Of a stretch of 64,000 bases of DNA, positions 10,682-19,529 are shown in pieces. Below the pieces are notes generated by a model. It saw nothing but the letters and a program-made list of their open reading frames with translations, was not told the DNA's origin and searched no databases. The translations under genes were made by a program, and so were the position numbers. The stretch is from CAVPTL01 sp963729195 (lineage in GTDB: Bacteria > Actinomycetota > Thermoleophilia > Gaiellales > JAICJC01): NCBI GenBank assembly GCA_963729195.1, contig CAVSNF010000024.1:372001-436000 (forward strand), written 5' to 3'. Each line of letters opens with the position of its first letter. Position 1 is the first letter of the stretch.

Positions 10682-11769
10682 TCGTCGACCGCCGAGGTGA
10701 GGATCGCCTGGTATCCCTGTGAATCGAGCAGCTCGACCGCCCGGGCGGCGTGGTCGGCGCCGGCGATCACGACCACCACCGTGCCACCCACATCCGTCGA
10801 CAGGTGATGCAGCTCGAAGTCTTCGATGTTGATCCCCTCGGCGCCGAGCGCCTGGGTGATGCCCGAGATCGCACCCGGCCGATCGGGCACCCGGATGCGC
10901 ACCCGATGCAGCTCCTCCGGAGTCAGCCGGTAGGCGTCGGCCAGCATCCGCCGCCGGTGCCCGGAGGCCTCTGCGATCCAGCGGGCGACGTACCCGGCAT
11001 CCTCCCGCTCGAGTGCCCGCACCAGCGTGTCGATGGCGCGGCCGTGCTCGCGCAGGCCGTCCAGCAGCGCCGCTCGGTTATCCAGGAAGATGTCGACCCA
11101 GATGCGCGGGTTGGCTCCGGCCACGCGGGTCATGTCGCGAAACGAACCACCCACCGCCGTGAGTGGATCGTGGCCGTCGATGCGACCCGCGCCGGCCTGG
11201 TTTGCCAGCAGATTTGCCAGCGCATGCGGCAGGTGGCTGGTGAGCGCGACCAGGCGATCGTGGGCATCGGCGTCGATCGCCACCGGGCGGGCACCCAATG
11301 CCGAGACGTACCCGTGCACGGCGCGATGACGCACCGGGTCGGTGGCCGGCCCGGGAGTGAGAAACCAGGTGGCGCCGTCGAACAGGTCGGCGCGGGCGTT
11401 GGCCACGCCGCGGGCCTCAGAACCACACACGGGATGGCCGCCCACGAACCCAGGAGCGTCGCCCACGGCCGCCACCAGCCGGCCCTTGGTGGAGCCCACG
11501 TCGGTCACGGCCGACCCGGCGGGCACCCGCTCCAGCGCTTCGATGACCAGGCCGGGGAGGCCTCCCACCGGGCCGCACACAAACGTCAGGTCAGCGGTCG
11601 AGACCGCCTCGCCAAGCGAGTTTGCCACCCAGGTCGCGGCCCCCGCCTCGAGGCCTGCGCGCCCGGCATCGGGATCGTTGTCGAAGGCGACAACCTGATC
11701 GCCCCGCGCACAGGCCGCCAGACCGATCGAGCCCCCGATCAGGCCCAGACCAACGATGGCGATGTTCAT
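10678..11769 (-). CDS. tyrA: Prephenate dehydrogenase with C-terminal ACT domain
   Basis: Oxidative decarboxylation of prephenate toward tyrosine. Residues 1-30 form the NAD-binding IVGLGLIGGSIGLA motif; DVGSTKG, GGHPVCGSEARG and LTSHLPHALA follow as family landmarks. From about residue 285 an ACT domain (VRIRVPDRPGAISGITQALG) suggests feedback control by an aromatic amino acid. 363 residues, unbroken. Overlaps aroA and DAHP synthase by four bases on each side. Confidence 0.94.
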   Translation of the reverse strand: MNIAIVGLGLIGGSIGLAACARGDQVVAFDNDPDAGRAGLEAGAATWVANSLGEAVSTADLTFVCGPVGGLPGLVIEALERVPAGSAVTDVGSTKGRLVAAVGDAPGFVGGHPVCGSEARGVANARADLFDGATWFLTPGPATDPVRHRAVHGYVSALGARPVAIDADAHDRLVALTSHLPHALANLLANQAGAGRIDGHDPLTAVGGSFRDMTRVAGANPRIWVDIFLDNRAALLDGLREHGRAIDTLVRALEREDAGYVARWIAEASGHRRRMLADAYRLTPEELHRVRIRVPDRPGAISGITQALGAEGINIEDFELHHLSTDVGGTVVVVIAGADHAARAVELLDSQGYQAILTSAVDE

Positions 11770-13142
11770 TGAGGGTCGCCCGCGCGCACGGCCCGCTGCA
11801 TCAGCTCGGCCAGCCGAAAAGCCAGGTCGAGTGACTGGCGAGCGTTCAGGCGCGGGTCACACAGAGTCGAGTAGTTGTGATCGAGCTGCTGCTCCAGCAC
11901 AGCCTCGGATCCACCCAGGCACTCGGTGACGTGGTCGCCTGTGAACTCCAGGTGGACACCGCCGGGCCACACGTCCAGGCTGTTGCAGACGTCAAAGAAG
12001 GCCTGCAGCTCGCCCATCACGTCCTCAAACCGGCGAGTCTTGATGCCGTGCTCGGTGACGATCCCGTTGGCGTGCATCGGATCGCATACCCACACCACCG
12101 GGTGGCCGCCGTCGCGGGCCGCCTGCAACAGCCCCGGCAGCACCTCGGTGACGCGGGCTGCACCCATCCGCGTGATCAGCGTGAGCCGGCCCGGTATCCG
12201 GTCGGGGTTCAACTGCTGACACAGGTCGGCCACATCTCCCGGTAGGGTCGCCGGGCCCAACTTGCACCCGATCGGGTTGTGAACACCTGAGAAGAACTCG
12301 ATGTGGGCGCCGTCCAGCCCGCGGGTGCGCTCTCCGATCCACAGCATGTGCGCCGAGCAGTCGTACCAGTCACCGGTGAGCGAGTCCCGCCTGGTCATGC
12401 TCTGCTCGTAGTCGAGCAGCAGGCCCTCGTGGCTCGTCCACACGTCCACCTCGTGCAGCTGGCGCTCCGACTCGAGGTCGATACCGCAGGCCGACATGAA
12501 CCGCAGCGCCCGCGCGATCTCCGAGGCGATCACCTCATAGCGGCGACCCTCCGGGGATGACGCGACGAACTCCTGGTTCCACAGATGCACCTTGGTCAGG
12601 TCGGCGAATCCACCTTTGGTGAATGCCCGCAGCAGGTTCAGGGTGGCCGCCGACTGGTGGTAGCCACGCTGCATCCGGTCGGGATCGAACCGGCGGGCTT
12701 CGGCGGTTGCGATCTCACTGTTCATCATGTGGCCACGGAAGGTCGGGATCTCGATTCCGTCCACCACCTCAGTCGCGGCCGAGCGGGGCTTGGCGAACTG
12801 GCCCGCGATCCGTCCCACCTTGACCACCGGCAGCATCGATCCGTAGGTCAGCACCGCCGCCATCTGCAGCATGATCTTGAGCTTCTCGCGGATCGAGACG
12901 GCGGAAAAGTCGTCGAACGACTCGGCGCAGTCACCGGCCTGCAGCAGAAACCCGCGACCGGCCGCGACCTCCGCCAGCGACTCGCGCAGCTGGCGGGCCT
13001 CGCCGGCGAACACCAGCGGCGGGAATGAGCCGAGTCGATCGGTGACCGCCTGCGCGGCGGACGGATCCGGCCAAAGCGGTTGATGCAGCGCCTCGCGAGA
13101 GCGCCAAGAGGACGGTGACCAGGTTGGGGAAGTCGCAGCCAT
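11766..13142 (-). CDS. Class II 3-deoxy-7-phosphoheptulonate (DAHP) synthase
   Basis: First step of the shikimate pathway. Belongs to the plant/actinobacterial class II type: LLQAGDCAESF, KVGRIAGQFAKPRS, GYHQSAATLNLLRAF, SAHMLWIGERTR and GCKLGP. ATG 13142 (MAATSPTWSPSSWRSREAL) starts where family homology begins and gives about 458 residues; the frame extends upstream, but that text is arginine-rich and runs into the divergent trpS region. No strong Shine-Dalgarno sequence. Divergent from trpS across 77 bases and coupled to tyrA by an ATGA overlap. Confidence 0.95.
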   Translation of the reverse strand: MAATSPTWSPSSWRSREALHQPLWPDPSAAQAVTDRLGSFPPLVFAGEARQLRESLAEVAAGRGFLLQAGDCAESFDDFSAVSIREKLKIMLQMAAVLTYGSMLPVVKVGRIAGQFAKPRSAATEVVDGIEIPTFRGHMMNSEIATAEARRFDPDRMQRGYHQSAATLNLLRAFTKGGFADLTKVHLWNQEFVASSPEGRRYEVIASEIARALRFMSACGIDLESERQLHEVDVWTSHEGLLLDYEQSMTRRDSLTGDWYDCSAHMLWIGERTRGLDGAHIEFFSGVHNPIGCKLGPATLPGDVADLCQQLNPDRIPGRLTLITRMGAARVTEVLPGLLQAARDGGHPVVWVCDPMHANGIVTEHGIKTRRFEDVMGELQAFFDVCNSLDVWPGGVHLEFTGDHVTECLGGSEAVLEQQLDHNYSTLCDPRLNARQSLDLAFRLAELMQRAVRAGDPQ

Positions 13143-13219
13143 GGGAGGTTTCAGTCTATCGAGTGGGGTGGCGGCTCCCCTCCGCACACGGTCGCGGCCG
13201 ATCGATACGATCCCGCACC

Positions 13220-14209
13220 ATGACACGCGTGTTTTCGGGGATTCAGCCAACCGGTCGCAAGCACCTGGGGAACTACATCGGCGCGATTCGCCACTACGTC
13301 GCCGACCAGGACCTGGGCGAGGCGTTCTACTGCGTGGTCGACCTGCACTCGATCTCACAGCCCTACGACCACACCACCCTGCGCGAGAACACGCTCGACA
13401 CCGCCGCCACCCTGCTGGCCGCCGGACTCGAGCCGGACCGGTGCACGCTGTTCGTGCAAAGCCATGTGCACGAGCACGCCGAGGGTGCGTGGCTGCTGGG
13501 GGCGCTGGCCACCTACGGGGAGCTGCGGCGGATGACGCAGTTCAAGGACAAGAGCGACGGCCAGGACTCGGTCGCTGCCGACCTCTTCACTTACCCGGTG
13601 CTCCAGGCTGCCGACATCCTGCTGTACCAGGCCGACCGCGTGCCGGTGGGCGACGACCAGCGCCAGCACATCGAACTCACCCGAAACATCGCCCAGCGGT
13701 TCAATGCGCGCTACGGCGAGACCTTCACGGTGCCCGAAGCGGCGATCCCGTCCACCGGCGGGCGGGTGATGGATCTCCAGCAGCCGGGCAAGAAGATGTC
13801 GACGACCGGCGGCAACCCCCAGGGCACGGTACTGCTGACCGACCCCGCCGACGTGGTCGCCAAGAAGATCCGCTCAGCTATCACCGACTCCGGCCGGGAG
13901 GTGCGCCGAGGAGAGGGCAAGGAGGGCATCGCCAACCTGATCGAGATCCTCTCGATCGCGTCGGGCAGGACCGCCGAGCAGATCGAGAGCGACTACGACG
14001 GTGCCGGCTACGGCCAGTTCAAGGGCGACGTGGCCGATGCGGTGGTGGCCATGCTCGACCCGATCCGGGAGCGGTACGCCGAACTGCGCGCGGACGAGTC
14101 GCTGCTGCGATCGACACTCCGAGCCGGCGCCGAGCAGGCTCAGGCAGTGGCCGCACCCACCCTCGCGACCATCAAGCAGCGGATGGGCTTCGACGTGTCA
14201 GACGCGTGA
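13220..14209 (+). CDS. trpS: Tryptophanyl-tRNA synthetase
   Basis: Charges tRNA-Trp. Class I signatures: SGIQPTGRKHLGNYIGAI (HIGH-equivalent), SVAADLFTYPVLQAADIL, GDDQRQHIELTR and a KMSKS-equivalent reading KKMSTTGG. 329 residues from ATG 13220; an upstream extension in the same frame is not family-like. The 77-base gap to the divergent DAHP synthase should hold promoters for both, but I see no T-box or tryptophan-leader structure in so short a space. Confidence 0.95.
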   Translation: MTRVFSGIQPTGRKHLGNYIGAIRHYVADQDLGEAFYCVVDLHSISQPYDHTTLRENTLDTAATLLAAGLEPDRCTLFVQSHVHEHAEGAWLLGALATYGELRRMTQFKDKSDGQDSVAADLFTYPVLQAADILLYQADRVPVGDDQRQHIELTRNIAQRFNARYGETFTVPEAAIPSTGGRVMDLQQPGKKMSTTGGNPQGTVLLTDPADVVAKKIRSAITDSGREVRRGEGKEGIANLIEILSIASGRTAEQIESDYDGAGYGQFKGDVADAVVAMLDPIRERYAELRADESLLRSTLRAGAEQAQAVAAPTLATIKQRMGFDVSDA

Positions 14210-14261
14210 CCGGGCTCGCGGGCTTACACTTTACGACCTGACGGACGCAACGCCCTCACCC

Positions 14262-15227
14262 GTGTTCATCGTCGGTGCCGCGCGCAGCGGCACCACCCTG
14301 GTGCGATCGATGCTGGGCGCCCATCCCGAGCTCGCGATTCCGCCGGAATCCCACTTCTTGGGCTATCTCGGCCACCGCTACTCCCGCCGCAACTGGACTC
14401 CGGGGATTGTCTCCTCGGTCGCAGCCGACGTGGCCCGAGACACGCACTTTCGCAGCTGGGGCCTCGATCCCGGAGGTGCCGCCGCCCGGGTGGTGGCCTC
14501 CCAACCGGGCTCGCTGGCCGAGACCCTGGGGGGATTCTTCTCGGTGTACGCCGATTCGGAGGGCAAACGGCTGTGGGGCGACAAGACCCCGCACTACGTA
14601 TTCATCCTCGACCAGCTGCGTGACCTGTGGCCCGATCTGCGAGTGATCCACGTGATCCGCGACGGCCGCGACGTGGCCTGCTCGCACCTCGCCCTGGCCG
14701 CCGACGGACGCCGGTGGGTGGCGCCGACAGCCGCGGCGGCAGCGGCGTGGTGGCAGTCCGCCGTCTCGCGGGGGCGGGCGGCCGGCAGCGAGCTGGGCGA
14801 GCGCTATGCCGAGGTGCGCTACGAGGAGTTGGTGCGGCGCCCGCAGCAGACAATCGCCGGCTTGTGTGACTTCCTCGGGATCGAGCGCGACACCTCGGTG
14901 GTCGAATACCACGATCGGGTGCGGATGGCCGACAGCGATGAGTTCAGCCGGGTGCGGGAACCGCTCGACCCCAACGCCCGCGATTGGCGCCGAGAGCTGA
15001 CCGACAAGGACATCGCCGCCTTCGAGTCGGTCGCCGGGCAGCAGCTGGCCGACTGCGGCTATCTGCTTGCAAACGTCCCCACTCGACGCCTCAGAATGCT
15101 GACGTCGAACCTGCAGGCGCGAGCGTATCTGGGAGCCCGTGGGATGCGGCGCGGCGCCCGGCGGGCAGGCCATCGGCATGCGCCCGCGGTCACGCGCGGA
15201 TGGGCGCGTCGCCGTACGGATTCATAG
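14262..15227 (+). CDS. Sulfotransferase family protein
   Basis: PAPS-dependent sulfotransferase fold. The 5'-phosphosulfate loop is FIVGAARSGTTLVRSML at the very start and the 3'-phosphate motif is VIRDGRDVACSHL; the acidic SHF and WGDKTPHY blocks also fit. GTG 14262 puts the loop at residues 3-12; an in-frame CTG at 14238 is possible. A TACACT hexamer at 14225-14230 may be a -10 element. First gene of a tightly packed polysaccharide cluster, so it probably sulfates a glycan or glycolipid; the acceptor is unknown. Confidence 0.85.
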   Translation: MFIVGAARSGTTLVRSMLGAHPELAIPPESHFLGYLGHRYSRRNWTPGIVSSVAADVARDTHFRSWGLDPGGAAARVVASQPGSLAETLGGFFSVYADSEGKRLWGDKTPHYVFILDQLRDLWPDLRVIHVIRDGRDVACSHLALAADGRRWVAPTAAAAAAWWQSAVSRGRAAGSELGERYAEVRYEELVRRPQQTIAGLCDFLGIERDTSVVEYHDRVRMADSDEFSRVREPLDPNARDWRRELTDKDIAAFESVAGQQLADCGYLLANVPTRRLRMLTSNLQARAYLGARGMRRGARRAGHRHAPAVTRGWARRRTDS

Positions 15228-16340
15228 ATGGCGCTGTTCGTCACTCACTCGCCCGTGGCCGGTGGGGCCGAGACCGTGCTGGCGACGTACCTGCGGCTGC
15301 GACCAGGGCAACATCGGGTGCTGGTGCTGAGCGACGGCGAGTGCCCCCGGCTGTTCGCCGAGGCTGGAGCCGAGGTGACCACGCTGCCGGTCTTCAGGCG
15401 CGACGACCCGGGTCGCACGCTGACAGTCGCGGAGGCGCTCGCCACCGGTGGGCGCACAAGCGCGCACCTGCCGGCCATCCTCGCACACGTGCGCCGAAGC
15501 GGCGAACGGGCGGTGATCACCAACAGCATGAAAGCCCACGCGCTGGCGCCGGCCATCGCCGCCACCGGATGCCGGGTCGGGATGCGCCTGCACGACACCA
15601 TCGGTTCGGGATCGCTCAGCCCCGCCGCGGCCACCGTGATGCGGCTGGCGGGCAGCACCGCCGCCTCCACCGCAGCAGTCTCCCGCGCGGCCGCCCACGC
15701 GGCCCGAACCGCCGACCTGCCCCGGGTGCGGTGGTTTCACAACGGGGTTGAACTGGGTGAGCCGCGCACCGCCGACCACACCGGCCCGCTGCGCCTGCTG
15801 ACCATCTCTCAGCTGACCCCGTGGAAAGGCGTCGCGGACGCGCTCGCGGCGATCGCCGCCGCCCGTGCCGAAGGAACTGCGGTGACCCTGGACGTGGTCG
15901 GAGCCGAGATCTTTCACGACACCGGCTATGCCGCGCAGCTCCACGCGATCAGCCATCGCCTCGGACTGGACGATGTGGTCAGGTGGCACGGCCGGGTTGC
16001 CGACCCCACCGCCCACCTGCGCAGCGCAGACGGACTGCTGCATCTGCCCACCGCGCCGGATCCCCTGCCCACCGTCGTGCTGGAGGCACAGGCATGGTCG
16101 CTGCCGGTGATCGGGCGAGATCAGGGTGGCATGGCCGAGATCGTCGAACACGGCCGCACCGGCCTTTTGACGCGCTCGCCAGACCCCGCAGCGGCAGCCG
16201 ACCTGATCACCCAGCTGTCGCACCCGGGAACGCTCGCGGCCATGCAGTGGGAGGCCCGCAGCCGGGCGCAGGCGCGGTTTTCGGCAGCGGCCTATGCCGA
16301 CCGGTTTGACGACTGGCTGGCGGCGGTCGAGGCGGCATGA
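15228..16340 (+). CDS. Glycosyltransferase family 4 protein
   Basis: GT-B-fold retaining glycosyltransferase, 370 residues, unbroken. The N-terminus THSPVAGGAETVLATYL is the typical acceptor-side opening. The C-terminal half has LLTISQLTPWKGVADAL and the E-x7-E nucleotide-sugar block within PTVVLEAQAWSLPVIGRDQGG. ATG follows the stop of the sulfotransferase directly (TAG-ATG) and the 3' end overlaps the next gene by four bases. Sugar donor and acceptor cannot be read from sequence. Confidence 0.9.
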   Translation: MALFVTHSPVAGGAETVLATYLRLRPGQHRVLVLSDGECPRLFAEAGAEVTTLPVFRRDDPGRTLTVAEALATGGRTSAHLPAILAHVRRSGERAVITNSMKAHALAPAIAATGCRVGMRLHDTIGSGSLSPAAATVMRLAGSTAASTAAVSRAAAHAARTADLPRVRWFHNGVELGEPRTADHTGPLRLLTISQLTPWKGVADALAAIAAARAEGTAVTLDVVGAEIFHDTGYAAQLHAISHRLGLDDVVRWHGRVADPTAHLRSADGLLHLPTAPDPLPTVVLEAQAWSLPVIGRDQGGMAEIVEHGRTGLLTRSPDPAAAADLITQLSHPGTLAAMQWEARSRAQARFSAAAYADRFDDWLAAVEAA

Positions 16341-17023
16341 CCGAACTCACCGTGAAGGCACGCGACGCCTGGTGGACGGTGTGGGTGGTCGATCCGATCG
16401 CGGCGCCGTTGCTGCGGGCCTGTGCTTCGGTGCGGGCAGTCACGCCCAACCGCATCACCGTTGCCTCGGTGCTGGTCGCGTCACTTTCGGCAGTCGAGTG
16501 GGTGCGCTCGGAGGCGGTCGCCGCGGCGCTCCTGTTTCAGCTCTCGTTTCTGTTCGACTGCATGGACGGCAAGCTCGCCCACCTGCGGCGCTCCAGCTCG
16601 CCGTACGGGGCCTGGCTGGACGCGGCCTCGGACGCGATCCGCATGACCGTCTGCTACGCCGGGTTCGCCTGGTGGGTGGCGGGCCGATCCGACCTGACCC
16701 GATCGACGGTGCTGGCACTGGCCGCCTACCCGGTGCTGCATGCGGGCGTGATCCTGACCGGCCGGGCATGGCCCAGCGAGCGGCCGCCGGCACCGCCGAT
16801 GGTGGTGGCCGCCTCGGCCATGGCGATGCTGCGGGCCGCGCCGCGCCGGCTGGGGTCACCCGGCTCGACCGTGGACGCCGAGGCAGCGGTATTCACGCTC
16901 GGCCCGATCCTGGCGATGCCGGTGATCGGCCTGTGGGTGGCCACGGCGTTCAACCTGGCTCACCTCGCCCTGATGCTGGTGGCCCGAGGCTCGCGCGTGG
17001 CCGCCCAGAGCGGAGAGCGATGA
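16337..17023 (+). CDS. CDP-alcohol phosphatidyltransferase family protein
   Basis: Multi-pass membrane enzyme (228 residues) of the family that joins a CDP-alcohol to a second alcohol. The signature is present as DCMDGKLAHLRRSS followed by GAWLDAASD, giving the D-x2-DG...G-x3-D-x3-D metal site, but the usual AR pair reads AH. About six hydrophobic segments are visible. Overlaps the glycosyltransferases on both sides by ATGA. In this context it may make a phosphodiester-linked lipid or glycan rather than a housekeeping phospholipid. The convergent nucleotidyltransferase at 22950 could supply an activated alcohol; that link is inference. Confidence 0.82.
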   Translation: MTELTVKARDAWWTVWVVDPIAAPLLRACASVRAVTPNRITVASVLVASLSAVEWVRSEAVAAALLFQLSFLFDCMDGKLAHLRRSSSPYGAWLDAASDAIRMTVCYAGFAWWVAGRSDLTRSTVLALAAYPVLHAGVILTGRAWPSERPPAPPMVVAASAMAMLRAAPRRLGSPGSTVDAEAAVFTLGPILAMPVIGLWVATAFNLAHLALMLVARGSRVAAQSGER

Positions 17024-18139
17024 CCGGCCCCCAGCCACTGATCGTGCACGACTATCTGCTCCAGCACGGCGGTGCCGAGCGGGTGGTGGACGTGCTGATG
17101 TCGGCCTACCCGCGCTCACCGCTGGTGACGTCTCTGGCCGGCCCCGAGTACCAACGCCGCTACGGCGCCCGCCTGCACACCAGCTCTCTGCAGCGCCTGC
17201 CGGTCGACCAGCGCAGCTTCCGGGCGTTGATGCCGCTGTACGCGCGCGCCTTCGCCGAGGTGCCGCTGCCCCCGGCCGAGATCGTCGTGTGCAGCTCCAG
17301 CGGCTGGTCGCATGGAGTGATTCCCCGGCTGAACGTGCCGTCGATCGTGTACTGCCACACTCCGGCGCGATGGCTATGGCGCGGCGCCGAGTACTTCCAG
17401 GGGAGCCGGCTGCGCCACGCCCGCGGCGCCCTCGAGCCGTTGCTGGCGCGGTTACGCGCCCGCGACGTGGAATGCGCCCGAGCCGCCACCCACTACATCG
17501 CCAATTCGGCTGCGATCGCGGCCCGCATCCGTCGCTGCTACCAGATCGAGGCGTCGGTCGTCCACCCGCCGGTGGCGGTCGAGCGGTTCCGCTGTGACCG
17601 TCCCCGCGAGGAGTTCTATCTGGTCGTTTCGCGGCTTTTGGACTACAAGCGGATCGACCTGGCCGTGGAGGCGTGCACGCATCTGCGCCGCCGGCTGCTG
17701 GTGGTCGGCGCCGGCCCCGCGCTCCCCCGCCTGCGGGCGCTGGCAGGCCCCACGGTGAGCTTTTTGGGGAGCCGTTCCGATGCCCAGGTGGAGGGATTGA
17801 TGGAGCGCTGTCGCGCACTGATCGTGGGCGCCGAGGAAGACTTTGGGATCGCTGCGGTGGAGGCCATGGCGGCCGGCGCCGGCGGTGGTGGCGCTCGGCC
17901 GCGGAGGCGTCACCGAAACCGTCATCGACGGGCACACCGGGATCCTCTTCGGCCGGCCGTCGGTGGCCGCCGCGGTGGCGGCGATTCGGCGGCTGGAGTC
18001 CCACGACTTTCCGGCCGCGCGGCAGGCGGCCGCAGCCGCCCCGTTCGCCGCTGCCCGCTTCGTCTCCGAGATGGCGGCCGAGATCGAGGCTGTGATGGGC
18101 GGCGCCGCGCCCCGCGTGGTCACGCCGCTGCGAGCATGA
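17020..18139 (+). CDS. Glycosyltransferase (GT4 type)
   Basis: Second GT-B glycosyltransferase of the cluster. N-terminus LIVHDYLLQHGGAERVVDVL, then SIVYCHTPARWLW, and in the C-terminal half YLVVSRLLDYKRIDLAVEA, VSFLGSRSDAQ and EEDFGIAAVEAMAAG, typical of mannosyltransferase-like GT4 enzymes. The frame changes near 17876-17890 in a GC repeat (gcggccggcgccggcgg); after it the expected VVALGRGGVTETVIDGHTG follows and ends at 18139. Uncorrected, the first frame reads on through the next gene. Start ATG 17020 and stop overlap their neighbours by four bases. Confidence 0.87.
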
Positions 18140-19508
18140 CCGGCCCCCCGAATCTGTTGCTGGTGGTGATGGACGCGGTGCGGGCGTCGAGCCTGGAGGT
18201 GTACGGCTGCGACCGCCCCACCTCGCCGTTTCTCCGCGAGTTCGCCGAGACCGCCTGTACCTACGAGCGGGCGCATGCAACCTCGTGCTGGACGCTTCCC
18301 TCGCACGCCTCGATGTTCACCGGCCTTGACCCCGACGCCCACCGCGTCGGCACCGACCGCTGGTCGCTCGAACAGGTCGCCAGCCCGACGCTGGCCGAAC
18401 ACCTGCGCGAACGCGGCTACGCCACCGTGGCCGCCTCCGCCAACCCGTGGATAGGTCAGGCATTCGGGTTCGGCCGCGGGTTCGACACCTTCCTCGAGGG
18501 CTGGCGGGTGGGATCTCTGCCCGACCTCACCAGCGACGCGCTGCGAACCGGACGTGCGAGTGCAGCCGACCGCACCCGCCGGATCGCCGCCGCCGGCCCC
18601 GCGGCCATCGCCTCGGCCATCCCTGCCGCGGCGATGGCCGCGCGTCGCCGTTGGGGTCATAGCGGCAGCGGCCGGCTGACCCGCCGGCTGGTGCAGGCAT
18701 TCGCATCCGCGGGCGATCGCCCGGTGTTCGGCTTCATCAACCTGCTCGACGCCCACCTGCCGCGGCGGCCACCCGCCCGGCATCGCGCGGCCGTCGATGC
18801 CGCGCCGGCCCGCTCTCCCCACCCGTGGGAGTACGCCGGAGGGCTCGCTGAGCCACCCGACCGGGAAGCGCTGCTGGCCCTCTACCACGCCTCGGTGCGG
18901 CAGTCAGACGAACAGGTGGGCCGGCTGGTGAGAGCTATCGACCGCGTCACCCGGCGAGCGACGATGATCGTGATCACCGCTGATCACGGCGAGAACGTGT
19001 GCGACCACGGCCTGATGGACCACCAGTTCTCGCTGCACCAAACCGTGCTGCACGTGCCACTGATGGTGCGAGCACCGGATCGGGCCGGCGCCGGCTCGCG
19101 CAGCTCCGGGCTGGTGTCGCTGAAAGACGTGTTCGAACTCATGACAGACAGCCGTCAGCCACCGCAGCTGACCAGTGTGTCGGCCGCCTATCTCCAAGCC
19201 CAGCCGCCGATCGAGCGGCTGCGCGCGCGCTACCCGCGGGGCTCATTCGATCGGCTCGACCGGAGGCTGCGGGCCGTGGTACACGACGACGGACACAAAC
19301 TGATCTGGGCATCGGACGGTGCCCACGAGGCCTATGACCTCACCGCTGATCCCACCGAGACCCGAAACCTGTGGCCGAATCCCGACCTCTCCGATCAGCT
19401 GGATCGGCTGGCCGACAAGCGATCTCGCAGCCGCCGCGGGCACACCTGCGGTGACGGGTGAAGACCAGCAACACCGAAGCCGCCCTGCGCGCCCTCGGGT
19501 ATCTCTGA
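18136..19508 (+). CDS. Sulfatase-fold (alkaline phosphatase superfamily) enzyme
   Basis: N-terminal metal-binding NLLLVVMDAVRASSL, the nucleophile region SCWTLPSHASMFTG and the downstream ITADHGENVCDHG identify the sulfatase/phosphatase superfamily. The formylglycine cysteine of CxPSR is replaced by Thr (TLPSH), so this is unlikely to be a classical sulfatase; Thr is the nucleophile in LtaS/EptA-type phospho-transferases, but this protein lacks their membrane domain. The 3' end has two apparent indels (about 19420 and 19460): after repair the text ends NTEAALRALGYL at TGA 19506-19508, a typical sulfatase C-terminus. Uncorrected, the frame stops at 19461. Coupled to the glycosyltransferase by ATGA. 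Confidence 0.82.
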
Positions 19509-19529
19509 CGCCATCACCGGAGTAGGCTA

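Noticed and set aside
13143..13219. T-box or tryptophan attenuator upstream of trpS
   Set aside because: The divergent gap is only 77 bases and shows no specifier loop, antiterminator or Trp-rich leader peptide.
16294..19461. A single open frame of about 1055 codons covering the second glycosyltransferase and the sulfatase-fold gene
   Set aside because: It arises because a frame break in the glycosyltransferase puts its tail in the frame of the next gene. The true glycosyltransferase C-terminus lies in another frame and ends at 18139, overlapping a separate ATG.
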